Shown piece by piece: positions 6,168-12,947 of a stretch of DNA of 14,599 nt. A program made the position numbers and the translations under genes. Numbering within the stretch: position 1 is the stretch's first letter; every line of letters starts with the position of its first letter. The DNA is from Actinomycetota bacterium (lineage in GTDB: Bacteria; Actinomycetota; CADDZG01; WHSQ01). The notes under the pieces were generated by a model. It saw only the letters and a list, made by a program, of their open reading frames with translations. It ran no database searches and was not told the DNA's origin. The stretch is taken from assembly GCA_019348445.1 (NCBI GenBank), contig JAHWJK010000033.1, positions 1 through 14,599 of the forward strand, written 5' to 3'.

Positions 6168-6953
6168 GTGTTGGCGAAACGCGTGATCCCGTGTCTCGAC
6201 GTCGATCGGGGACGAGTCGTCAAGGGCGTCCGTTTCGCCAACCTCCGCGACGCGGGCGATCCCGTCGAGCTGGCGGCTCGTTACGACGCCGAAGGCGGGG
6301 ACGAGATCGTCTTCCTGGACATCACTGCGTCGCACGAGAACCGGGACACGATCCTCGACGTCGCGGCTCGAACGGCAGAAACGGTGTTCATCCCGCTCAC
6401 GATCGGTGGGGGAGTCCGCACCGTCGAAGACGTCCGCCGCCTGCTTCTGGCGGGAGCCGACAAGATCGCGATCAATACGGCCGCGGTCCGCGATCCAAAC
6501 CTCATCCGAGCTGCCGCCGACGAGTTCGGCAGCCAAGCGGTAGTCGCTGCGATCGACGCGCGGCGACGCGACCACTCCTGCGGCGAATCGTCGTGGGAGG
6601 TGTTCGTGGAAGGTGGTCGCGCTCCGACCGGGCTCGACGCGGTCCGCTGGGCGCGGATGGTTTGCGAGATGGGCGCAGGCGAGATCCTGCTGACCTCGAT
6701 GGATGCGGACGGCACGACCGACGGTTACGACCTGGAACTGACGCGTGCGGTCTCCGATGCGGTTCCGGTCCCGGTTATCGCCTCCGGTGGCGCCGGATCA
6801 CCGGACGATGTCGTGGACGCGGTCGATCCCGACAAGGGAGCGGCGGAGGCCGCGCTTGCGGCATCGGTTTTCCACTTCGGGACGTTCACCGTCGCGGATG
6901 CGAAGCGGGCGCTCGCGGCGAGAGGCCTTCCCGTTAGGCTCGCCGACTCATGA
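6168..6953 (+). CDS. hisF: Imidazole glycerol phosphate synthase cyclase subunit HisF
   Basis: HisF joins ammonia from HisH to PRFAR, producing imidazole glycerol phosphate and AICAR. The frame is open further upstream into hisA, but homology begins at GTG 6168, giving MLAKRVIPCLDVD, the standard HisF N-terminus. With this start the catalytic aspartates fall at D11 and D130, and the ammonia-gate residues R5, E46, K99 and E167 fall at the same numbers as in Thermotoga maritima HisF. Phosphate-binding turns are TIGGGVRT and ASGGAGSPDD. The 16-base gap after hisA is the only spaced junction inside the his block and shows no clear Shine-Dalgarno sequence. TTG at 6171 is a possible alternative start. 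The stop overlaps the peptidase start (ATGA). 261 residues. Confidence 0.96.
   Translation: MLAKRVIPCLDVDRGRVVKGVRFANLRDAGDPVELAARYDAEGGDEIVFLDITASHENRDTILDVAARTAETVFIPLTIGGGVRTVEDVRRLLLAGADKIAINTAAVRDPNLIRAAADEFGSQAVVAAIDARRRDHSCGESSWEVFVEGGRAPTGLDAVRWARMVCEMGAGEILLTSMDADGTTDGYDLELTRAVSDAVPVPVIASGGAGSPDDVVDAVDPDKGAAEAALAASVFHFGTFTVADAKRALAARGLPVRLADS
6935..6940 (+). promoter_or_regulatory. Possible internal -10 box before the M24 peptidase gene
   Basis: TAGGCT, the same hexamer as the proposed hisD -10 box, lies inside the 3' end of hisF and ends 9 bases before the peptidase ATG at 6950. It could allow separate expression of the peptidase, hisI and trpE. The bases also encode part of HisF (V-R-L), so the match may be chance; spacing is slightly longer than at hisD. 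Confidence 0.25.
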
Positions 6954-8092
6954 CCACATATCTTCTCGTCGACGACGCCCTTCGCAGCCCCGAGCTGCGT
7001 CACGAGATCGCCGAGGGTGTCGGCGATCCGATGATCTTCATCGAGCACGACGGACGCCGGATCGTCGTGGGCAGCATCCTCGAACAGACGACATTCGAGA
7101 AGCGCGAAGACATAGTCGACGAGTACTGGACCTTCAACGACCTCGGCATCGAAGAGCTCATCAAGAACGAGTCCTTCCCGAAGGACTCGATGATCGACGA
7201 GCTCACAGTTCGTGCGCTCGAACGGCTCGGCGTCTTCGCAGTTTCAGTACCGGGGAACTTCCGGCTCGCCACTGCGGATTACCTGCGCGATAAGGGCGTC
7301 GACATCGCGATCGAGATCGACGAGTGGAAGATGCGTCGCCGGCGCAAGACTCCGTGGGAGATCGAGGGCATCGAGCGAGCTCAGCGAGCCGCAGATACCG
7401 CGATGTTGACCGCGGCCCGCATGCTGCGAGACGCGGAACCCACCGCAGACGGGCGCCTGCGGTTCGAGGGTGAGATCCTCTCCGCCGAGCTGATCAGGAT
7501 CGCGATGCAGGCGGAGCTCCTCGATGGCGGTGCTTACTCGGAGGAGATCCTGGTGCAGTGCGGCGATGCCGCGCTGAACGGTCACGACTTGGGGGCCGGC
7601 CCGATCATGGCCGACCACTCCGTCGTCATCGACGTGTTTCCGAAGGACCGCCGAACGACGTGCTGGTCCGACATGACCCGCACCTACGTGTCCGGAACTC
7701 CAAGCGAAGAGCTGCGCAACCTCCACGCTCACGTGCGAAAGGCGCTCGACATCGCGTTCGACGCGCTGCGTCCGGGCGCGAGCAACGCGCATCAGGCAGT
7801 GGCGGACTACTTCAACGACCAGGGCTTCCCGACCGCGTCGCATCATCAAGGGCCCGATCCGCTACGCGAAGGTTTCTTCCATTCGCTCGGTCACGGCATC
7901 GGTCTACAGACGCACGAGCCACCGGCACTCGGACGCCGGCCCGACGAACTGATCGAAGGCGATGTCGTAGCGGTCGAGCCGGGTCTCTATTTCCCGGGCA
8001 TCGGGGGAGTGAGGCTCGAGGACACCGTCGTGATCACGTCCGACGGCATCGAGCACTTCACCGAGCCGCTTCCCTACGACCTGGAGCCGTGA
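6950..8092 (+). CDS. M24-family metallopeptidase (Xaa-Pro aminopeptidase type) embedded in the his operon
   Basis: The 380-residue protein has a creatinase/prolidase-like N-terminal half (about 1-130) and a C-terminal pita-bread metallopeptidase domain. All five metal ligands are visible: D228 in VIDVFPKD, D241 in WSDMTRT, H315 in SLGHGIGLQTHE, E343 in AVEPGLY and E357 in RLEDTVV. H322 in THE is the usual second histidine of the site. The enzyme should therefore be active, releasing residues before proline or cleaving X-Pro dipeptides with two divalent metals. It has no signal peptide, so it is probably cytoplasmic. It starts in an ATGA overlap with hisF and ends in a GTGA overlap with hisI, meaning it is translationally coupled to both histidine genes. 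No known step of histidine synthesis needs it; its link to the pathway is unexplained. Confidence 0.93.
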   Translation: MTTYLLVDDALRSPELRHEIAEGVGDPMIFIEHDGRRIVVGSILEQTTFEKREDIVDEYWTFNDLGIEELIKNESFPKDSMIDELTVRALERLGVFAVSVPGNFRLATADYLRDKGVDIAIEIDEWKMRRRRKTPWEIEGIERAQRAADTAMLTAARMLRDAEPTADGRLRFEGEILSAELIRIAMQAELLDGGAYSEEILVQCGDAALNGHDLGAGPIMADHSVVIDVFPKDRRTTCWSDMTRTYVSGTPSEELRNLHAHVRKALDIAFDALRPGASNAHQAVADYFNDQGFPTASHHQGPDPLREGFFHSLGHGIGLQTHEPPALGRRPDELIEGDVVAVEPGLYFPGIGGVRLEDTVVITSDGIEHFTEPLPYDLEP

Positions 8093-8415
8093 CCCCAGAA
8101 GAGCTCACCTACGACGATCGCGGTCTGTTGCCTGCCGTAGTTCAAGACGCTACGACCGGTGCCGTCCTGATGCTCGCGTGGGTCGACGTCGAGGCGCTGC
8201 GGCGAACGATCGCAACGAAGACGACGTGGTTCTGGAGTCGGTCTCGTCAGGAGTACTGGAACAAGGGTGCAACGTCGGGGAACGTCCAGAAAGTCCTCGA
8301 GGTCAGCTACGACTGCGACGCCGACGCGGTGCTGATGCGAGTAGAGCCCGCCGGACCCGCGTGCCATACCGGCGAATACTCGTGCTTCTATAGGTCCTTC
8401 GACGACGCGGGCTAG
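8089..8415 (+). CDS. hisI: Phosphoribosyl-AMP cyclohydrolase HisI
   Basis: HisI opens the adenine ring of phosphoribosyl-AMP to give ProFAR, the substrate of HisA. The frame is open far upstream, but the GTG at 8089 in the GTGA overlap with the peptidase stop gives 108 residues and a normal N-terminus. Markers are LMLAWVDVEAL, WFWSRSRQEYWNKGATSGN (47-65), the metal cluster D75-C76-D77-A78-D79, and zinc ligands C92 and C99 in ACHTGEYSCFYR. There is no fused HisE pyrophosphohydrolase domain, so hisE must be separate and is not in this window. The stop TAG is followed directly by the ATG of trpE, joining the histidine and tryptophan blocks. Confidence 0.97.
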   Translation: MTPEELTYDDRGLLPAVVQDATTGAVLMLAWVDVEALRRTIATKTTWFWSRSRQEYWNKGATSGNVQKVLEVSYDCDADAVLMRVEPAGPACHTGEYSCFYRSFDDAG

Positions 8416-9912
8416 ATGCAGAGGATCATCCTCGAGCGACAGACCTTCGAGGAGATGGCGCGCGACCACAGCGTCGTCCCGGTCGTCGCCCGCGTTCTCG
8501 CCGACACCCAAACGCCCGTCGGTGCGTTCCTCCGCACCGACCCGCGTCCCAATGCGTTCCTCCTCGAGAGCGTCGAAGCCGGCCAACGGTGGGGCCGCTA
8601 TTCGTTCTTGGGAGGCGATGCCTTCGGCGTAGTGAAGGCGCTCAACGGAACCATCCACGTATCGGGAGCCGTGCCGGTGACTCCCGAGGACGCGGAGCCT
8701 CCGCTCGCCTACGTCCGTCGCTTGCTGCGCGAGTTCAAGACTCCGCCCATAACCGGGTTCGGACCGCTGCACGGGGGCGCGGTCGGTTACCTCGGGTACG
8801 ACTGCGTGCGCGAGCTGGAGAAGTTGCCGGAGGGGCCGCCCGACGATCTCGGCCTTCCGGATCTGGCGCTGCTGCTGACGCGGACCTTCGTCGTGTTCGA
8901 TCACTTCAGCCAGCACGCGGTAGTCGTGACGAACGTGCCGATGTGGGAAACGACGTCTGTTGATTCGGGCTATGACGACGCGGTCTTGCGCTGCGAGGAG
9001 ATGATCGAGGCGCTCGCTCGTCCGCTACCGGCGCCGACACAACCCATGGAACCTCAGAGGTTCGCGGGGACGACCCACGTCTCGGATGAGCAGTACGCGC
9101 GCTGGGTCGAACAGGCGAAGGAACACATCTATGCGGGCGACATCTTCCAGGTCGTCCCGTCGCGGCGCTTCGAAGCTCCACTACCGGGCCCGCTGTTCGG
9201 GTCCTACCGCATGCTCCGAACCCTGAACCCGAGCCCGTACATGTACTTCCTGCGCTTCGGCGCGGACGATCTGCACGACGACCTGGAGATCGCGGGGTCG
9301 TCGCCGGAGCCTCTGGTGCGCGTGACGGGGCGCAACATCGTCACGCGTCCGATCGCGGGCACGCGTCGACGCGGCGCGACCGACGACGAAGACGAACGTC
9401 TCGCAGAAGAGCTACTGGGCGACGAGAAAGAGCGCGCCGAGCACGTGATGCTGGTCGATCTTGCTCGCAACGACGTCGGCCGCGTCTCCGAATATGGGTC
9501 CGTCCAGGTCGACGAGTTGATGAGCATCGAGCGCTATTCGCATGTCATGCACATCGTTTCCAACGTTACGGGTGTGCTGCGGACCGATCTCGACCCGTTC
9601 GACGCGCTGACGGCTTGTTTCCCGGCGGGGACCGTGAGTGGTGCGCCCAAGGTGCGCGCCATGGAGATCATCGATTCGCTCGAGAAGACGAAGCGTGGGC
9701 CTTACGCGGGTGTCGTCGGGTACTTCGACTTCTCCGGAAACGTAGATACGTGCATCACGATCCGGACGATCGTCGCCACCCGGGGGAGGGCGTTCGTTCA
9801 AGCGGGAGCCGGCGTGGTTGCCGATTCCGATCCGGCCGCCGAGGCGCGCGAGACGACGAACAAGGCAGAGGGCCTGCTTGAAGCAATAGCAGCAGCCGAC
9901 CCTTCTTTCTAA
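8416..9912 (+). CDS. trpE: Anthranilate synthase component I TrpE
   Basis: TrpE makes anthranilate from chorismate, with ammonia supplied by a TrpG glutaminase that is not fused and not in this window. The 498 residues match the stand-alone type. The N-terminal FLLESVEAG at 48-56 is the LLES element of the tryptophan feedback site, so the enzyme should be inhibited by the end product. The catalytic half shows RPIAGTRRRG (311-320), a conserved basic and glycine segment, H378 in RYSHVMH, AGTVSGAPKVRAMEII (404-419) and AGAGVVADSDP (463-473). These favour TrpE over PabB or isochorismate synthase, as does the his/trp context. The ATG abuts the hisI stop with no gap. It is the last plus-strand gene before a short convergent minus-strand gene, 55 bases away. 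Confidence 0.97.
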   Translation: MQRIILERQTFEEMARDHSVVPVVARVLADTQTPVGAFLRTDPRPNAFLLESVEAGQRWGRYSFLGGDAFGVVKALNGTIHVSGAVPVTPEDAEPPLAYVRRLLREFKTPPITGFGPLHGGAVGYLGYDCVRELEKLPEGPPDDLGLPDLALLLTRTFVVFDHFSQHAVVVTNVPMWETTSVDSGYDDAVLRCEEMIEALARPLPAPTQPMEPQRFAGTTHVSDEQYARWVEQAKEHIYAGDIFQVVPSRRFEAPLPGPLFGSYRMLRTLNPSPYMYFLRFGADDLHDDLEIAGSSPEPLVRVTGRNIVTRPIAGTRRRGATDDEDERLAEELLGDEKERAEHVMLVDLARNDVGRVSEYGSVQVDELMSIERYSHVMHIVSNVTGVLRTDLDPFDALTACFPAGTVSGAPKVRAMEIIDSLEKTKRGPYAGVVGYFDFSGNVDTCITIRTIVATRGRAFVQAGAGVVADSDPAAEARETTNKAEGLLEAIAAADPSF

Positions 9913-9967
9913 ACATCTGCCCGGGCGGGTGGGATCAAGGCGGGTGACTCGAAAAGAACGCGGCCGA

Positions 9968-10231
9968 TCAGCGGTCGTAGGGCTCGATCTCGTCGCCTGC
10001 GTCTTGACCTGTGACGGTCAGACGCACCTCGTCGGTCGTTATCTCTCCGATCAGGTGCGCGGGTACGAACCTGTCCGCGCCGAGAACCCCATCGCGGAAC
10101 GTGATCCCCGAGAAGATGTCCTTCTGCCGGTCGGCGACGACCTCGTGGACACGCCCGAGTTCGGTCCCGTCGGACGCCTTGATCGGCGTCCCCGACGCGA
10201 GGGTCATCCAGGAGATCGCTTCTTCCGGCAT
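9968..10231 (-). CDS. Small PRC-barrel-like protein
   Basis: This 87-residue minus-strand protein has the pattern of a PRC-barrel: the short strand PIKASDGTELGRVHEVV (about 16-32), then DIFSGITFRDG, a turn, and FVPAHLIGEITTDEVRLTV (about 55-73). PRC-barrels occur in RimM, photosynthetic reaction centres and many small proteins of unknown role. The pattern match is mine by eye and no specific function is implied. It is convergent with trpE and divergent from the lipoprotein gene, so it interrupts the his-trp gene string on the opposite strand. Its ATG at 10231 lies 6 bases after a TAGTAT box read on the minus strand (10243-10238), which suggests a leaderless message. An acidic tail (DAGDEIEPYD) ends the protein. 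Confidence 0.75.
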   Translation of the reverse strand: MPEEAISWMTLASGTPIKASDGTELGRVHEVVADRQKDIFSGITFRDGVLGADRFVPAHLIGEITTDEVRLTVTGQDAGDEIEPYDR

Positions 10232-10236
10232 CGGCC

Positions 10237-10243
10237 GATACTA
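10237..10243. promoter_or_regulatory. Symmetric -10 element for divergent leaderless genes (PRC-barrel and lipoprotein)
   Basis: GATACTA reads GATACT on the plus strand (10237-10242) and TAGTAT on the minus strand (10243-10238). Each box ends exactly 6 bases before a start codon: GTG at 10249 on the plus strand and ATG at 10231 on the minus strand. If RNA starts at these codons, the two start points are 18 bases apart, the spacing expected from two oppositely oriented, overlapping -10 boxes. The only DNA between the two genes is 17 bases, so both promoters must extend into the opposite coding region. No -35 hexamers are evident. Confidence 0.6.
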
Positions 10244-10248
10244 AGTGC

Positions 10249-10989
10249 GTGAAGAAGGCTTTCTTACTGATGCTGCTCGCTCTCGTGTCGTGCACCGCCA
10301 ACGAGACGCCGCGGCCGTTGGCGTCCCCGAGTGGTCCACCATCTATCGAGCCAGAAACGGTCGAGGCCCACGCCGAGCAGTTCGCGGAGGAGCTCCCCGA
10401 GAGACAAGCGGGATCGCAACAAGAGTTCGCGGCGGCGACATATATCACTGCGCATCTCCAACAGGCCGGTTACGTGGTCGAGTTCGACGCGGTACCCGTC
10501 GCGAACACCGTGAGGTCGACGAACGTCGTCGGCCTCCCTCCATCGACGGAAGACCCGGAATACGTCGTTGTCGTCGCATACGACCGAGCAGGGACGCCGG
10601 CGTCGATCGCCGCGTTCCTCGAACTAGCTCGCGCGCTGCGTGCGGCCGTACCCAACCATTCGGTGGAATTCGTCGCAGTGGGGGCCGAGGCAACAGACGT
10701 CGAGGGAGGGAGCCTCGGTACACGTCGCTTGATCAAACTGCTCGAGGACCGCGAGTTGGATCCACATGTCATCGAGTTGCGCGGTCTCTCACGCGAGACG
10801 CAACTGATAGTTGTCGGCGGCGACGACATCGGGTGGTCGCTCCCCGCCGGCAAGGCGACGGGGGCGAAGGTCCTCCCGGATACGGCGGCCCTGTATGAGG
10901 CCGCGGGGTTCACGTACACCTTCGTGGGTGGATCGGCACCAGCAGCAACTCGCGCCCTTCTCGATCTTCTGATCGAGAAGGCTGGATAG
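10249..10989 (+). CDS. Predicted lipoprotein, degenerate M28-peptidase-like (probable pseudoenzyme)
   Basis: The 246-residue protein begins with a short lipoprotein signal: basic KK, a hydrophobic core, and the lipobox LVSC with C15 as lipidation site, followed by a Pro/Ser-rich linker. From about residue 40 it resembles the M28 aminopeptidase fold: RQAGS at 52-56, a YITAHLQQAGYVVEF helix-strand unit, NVVG at 92-95, VVVVAYDR at 106-113, AAFLELARAL and VEFVAVGAEA at 139-148. The M28 zinc ligands usually seen as HxD in AHYDS and as D in DNASG are absent (AYDR, then PASIA), and the catalytic EE of GAEE is EA. It is therefore probably not a working peptidase. It lies 9 bases before trpC, the place held by a membrane protein gene in Mycobacterium. 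Function unknown. Confidence 0.75.
   Translation: MKKAFLLMLLALVSCTANETPRPLASPSGPPSIEPETVEAHAEQFAEELPERQAGSQQEFAAATYITAHLQQAGYVVEFDAVPVANTVRSTNVVGLPPSTEDPEYVVVVAYDRAGTPASIAAFLELARALRAAVPNHSVEFVAVGAEATDVEGGSLGTRRLIKLLEDRELDPHVIELRGLSRETQLIVVGGDDIGWSLPAGKATGAKVLPDTAALYEAAGFTYTFVGGSAPAATRALLDLLIEKAG
10982..10989 (+). promoter_or_regulatory. Shine-Dalgarno-like sequence of trpC
   Basis: The purine-rich stretch around the lipoprotein stop codon (CTGGATAGGG) provides GGATAGGG ending about 7 bases before the trpC ATG at 10999. It is one of the few recognisable ribosome-binding sites in the window; most other internal genes rely on stop-start overlap. Confidence 0.4.
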
Positions 10990-10998
10990 GGTCACGGC

Positions 10999-11781
10999 AT
11001 GGGGTTCCTCGACGAGATCGTCGCCACCACACGCCGCCGGATCGAAGAAGCGCAGCGACAGGTATCGAGCGACCTGCTCGAGGAACGGATCGGATCTCGT
11101 CCTCAACCCCAGAACTTCGCGGCAGCACTTCAGGCCGACGACGTCACCGCCATAGCCGAGATCAAGAGAGCGACACCGGCCACAGGCGCACTCGCGCTCG
11201 ACCTCGACGCTCGGGAGACCGCGGCTGCTTACGCCGAAGGCGGTGCGGCGGCGATCTCGGTCCTGACCGAACCGGTGTACTTCAAGGGCGAGCTCCAAGA
11301 TCTAGAGGACGCAACGTCGGTCGGGCTCCCGACCCTGCGGAAGGACTTCGTCGTCGATCCGTACCAACTGCACGAGGCCCGCGCCGCAGGTGCCGATTCG
11401 GTCCTGTTGATCGCCCGGATCCTCGACGAGCCGTCGCTTCGATCGCTGCTAAGGCTGAGCCGCTCGCTCGGGATGGAGCCTCTCGTCGAGGTCCACAGCG
11501 AGGAAGAACTGGAGCGAGCCCTCGACGTCGAGGCTCTCGTGATCGGCGTGAACCACCGAGACCTCGACACTTTCGAGGTAGACCCCGACCTCACCGCGCG
11601 CCTTGCCGCGCTCGTCCCTCCCGAATTGATCCTCGTTGCACTGTCCGGCGTCTCCACGAGGGCCGAGGTCGAAGCGCTCGGTGCCGCCGGAGCGCGCGCC
11701 GTCCTCGTCGGCGAAGCTCTCGTGACCGCAGCGGACCCAGTCGTGAAACTCCGCGAGCTCCTCGGCCACGTCGCTCCGTGA
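10999..11781 (+). CDS. trpC: Indole-3-glycerol phosphate synthase TrpC
   Basis: TrpC closes the indole ring by converting CdRP to indole-3-glycerol phosphate. The 260-residue barrel shows E54 and K56 in IAEIKRATP, the general acid K115 in LRKDFVVD, E164 in PLVEVHSE, N185 in GVNHRDL, and the phosphate turn around LVGEALV. Two motifs depart from the family norm. KxASPSxG is here KRATPATG (T59, A61). The AESG motif, whose glutamate is E210 in the Sulfolobus enzyme, is ALSG, with L215 in that position. The rest of the fold and the operon position leave little doubt about identity, but catalytic behaviour may differ. There is no fused TrpF domain. The stop overlaps the trpB start (GTGA). Confidence 0.94.
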   Translation: MGFLDEIVATTRRRIEEAQRQVSSDLLEERIGSRPQPQNFAAALQADDVTAIAEIKRATPATGALALDLDARETAAAYAEGGAAAISVLTEPVYFKGELQDLEDATSVGLPTLRKDFVVDPYQLHEARAAGADSVLLIARILDEPSLRSLLRLSRSLGMEPLVEVHSEEELERALDVEALVIGVNHRDLDTFEVDPDLTARLAALVPPELILVALSGVSTRAEVEALGAAGARAVLVGEALVTAADPVVKLRELLGHVAP

Positions 11782-12947
11782 AGACCGACCCCGTCTCGTC
11801 GGCGGGATGGTTCGGCGACTTCGGCGGTCGCTACGTCCCCGAGGCACTGATCGGCGCACTCGAGGAGTTGGACGACGCGTGGAACGCGGCGCGGTCCGAC
11901 GAAGCTTTCCTCCACGACCTGGGCGCACTCCACAGAGATGTAGTCGGTAGGCCGACGCCGCTCTACGAAGCCGAACGGTTCTCGCAGCGCGTCGGCGCGC
12001 GGGTGTTCCTAAAGAGAGAGGACCTCGCGCACACCGGCGCGCACAAGATCAACAACACGCTCGGTCAGGTCCTGCTCGCCCGGCGGATGGGCAAGTCGCG
12101 CGTCATCGCCGAAACCGGTGCGGGGCAGCACGGAGTCGCGACCGCGACGGCGGCCGCATTCTTCGGTTTGCCGTGCGTCGTCTACATGGGAGCCACAGAC
12201 ATGCGCAGGCAGCATTTGAACGTCGTGCGCATGCAGATGCTGGGCGCGGAGGTTGTCGGTGTCGAATCGGGGTCGGCAACGCTGAAAGACGCGATCAACG
12301 AGGCCCTGCGCGACTGGGTCACGAATGTCGAGACGACGCATTACGTGATCGGTTCTGTCGTCGGGCCGCACCCGTATCCGGAACTCGTCGCGTCGCTGCA
12401 GTCGGTGATCGGTGACGAGGCGAGGGCGCAGGTCGTGGAGGTCGCCGGCGAGCTCCCCACGGAGGTCGTGGCGTGCGTCGGCGGAGGGTCGAACGCGATC
12501 GGACTGTTCCGTGGTTTCTACGATGATGCCGGCGTACGGCTCGTCGGCGTCGAAGCCGCGGGCGAAGGACTCGACCGGCGCAACGGAGCATCGATCACTC
12601 GCGGACGTCCCGGGGTCCTGCACGGCGCGAGGAGCTTGCTGCTGCAAGACGACCAGGGCCTGATCGCGCACGCGCATTCGATCTCCGCCGGACTCGACTA
12701 CCCGGGAGTAGGTCCGGAACACTCGTGGTTGGCATCGACGGGTCGCGCGACGTACGTCACCGCGACCGACGACGAGGCGGTCGCCGGTTTCAAGGCGCTT
12801 GCAGAGACCGAAGGGATCCTGCCTGCTCTCGAGACGTCGCACGCTCTGGCGCACCTGTTGTCGAACGCGAGTTCGGGGACGGTCGTCCTGGGTCTTTCCG
12901 GCCGCGGCGATAAAGATGTCGAAACACTCGCCGAGCTTGCTCCATGA
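11778..12947 (+). CDS. trpB: Tryptophan synthase beta subunit TrpB
   Basis: TrpB condenses indole with serine, using PLP, to form tryptophan. The 389-residue protein is of the TrpB1 type that pairs with TrpA. The PLP lysine is K90 in HTGAHKINNTLGQ, catalytic E112 lies in AETGAGQHG, and the cofactor phosphate loop GGGSNA is at 235-240. The N-terminal WFGDFGGRYVPEAL and C-terminal SGRGDKD are diagnostic. The GTG at 11778 starts in the GTGA overlap with the trpC stop and leaves the family N-terminus intact. The end overlaps trpA by ATGA, which should keep the two subunits in equal amounts. Confidence 0.98.
   Translation: MKTDPVSSAGWFGDFGGRYVPEALIGALEELDDAWNAARSDEAFLHDLGALHRDVVGRPTPLYEAERFSQRVGARVFLKREDLAHTGAHKINNTLGQVLLARRMGKSRVIAETGAGQHGVATATAAAFFGLPCVVYMGATDMRRQHLNVVRMQMLGAEVVGVESGSATLKDAINEALRDWVTNVETTHYVIGSVVGPHPYPELVASLQSVIGDEARAQVVEVAGELPTEVVACVGGGSNAIGLFRGFYDDAGVRLVGVEAAGEGLDRRNGASITRGRPGVLHGARSLLLQDDQGLIAHAHSISAGLDYPGVGPEHSWLASTGRATYVTATDDEAVAGFKALAETEGILPALETSHALAHLLSNASSGTVVLGLSGRGDKDVETLAELAP

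Noticed and set aside
5219..6241. Long minus-strand open frame (340 codons) opposite hisH and hisA
   Set aside because: Overlaps two certain genes and has low-complexity, arginine-rich composition with no recognisable domain.
7558..8088. Upstream extension of the hisI frame inside the peptidase gene
   Set aside because: Arg-rich out-of-frame translation of the peptidase; HisI homology begins just after the GTG at 8089.
9918..9925. GCCCGGGC palindrome after trpE as a terminator
   Set aside because: Too short to form a hairpin with a loop and not followed by a T-tract.
12009..12854. Minus-strand open frame (281 codons) opposite trpB
   Set aside because: Shadow of trpB; no homology-like motifs and no start context.
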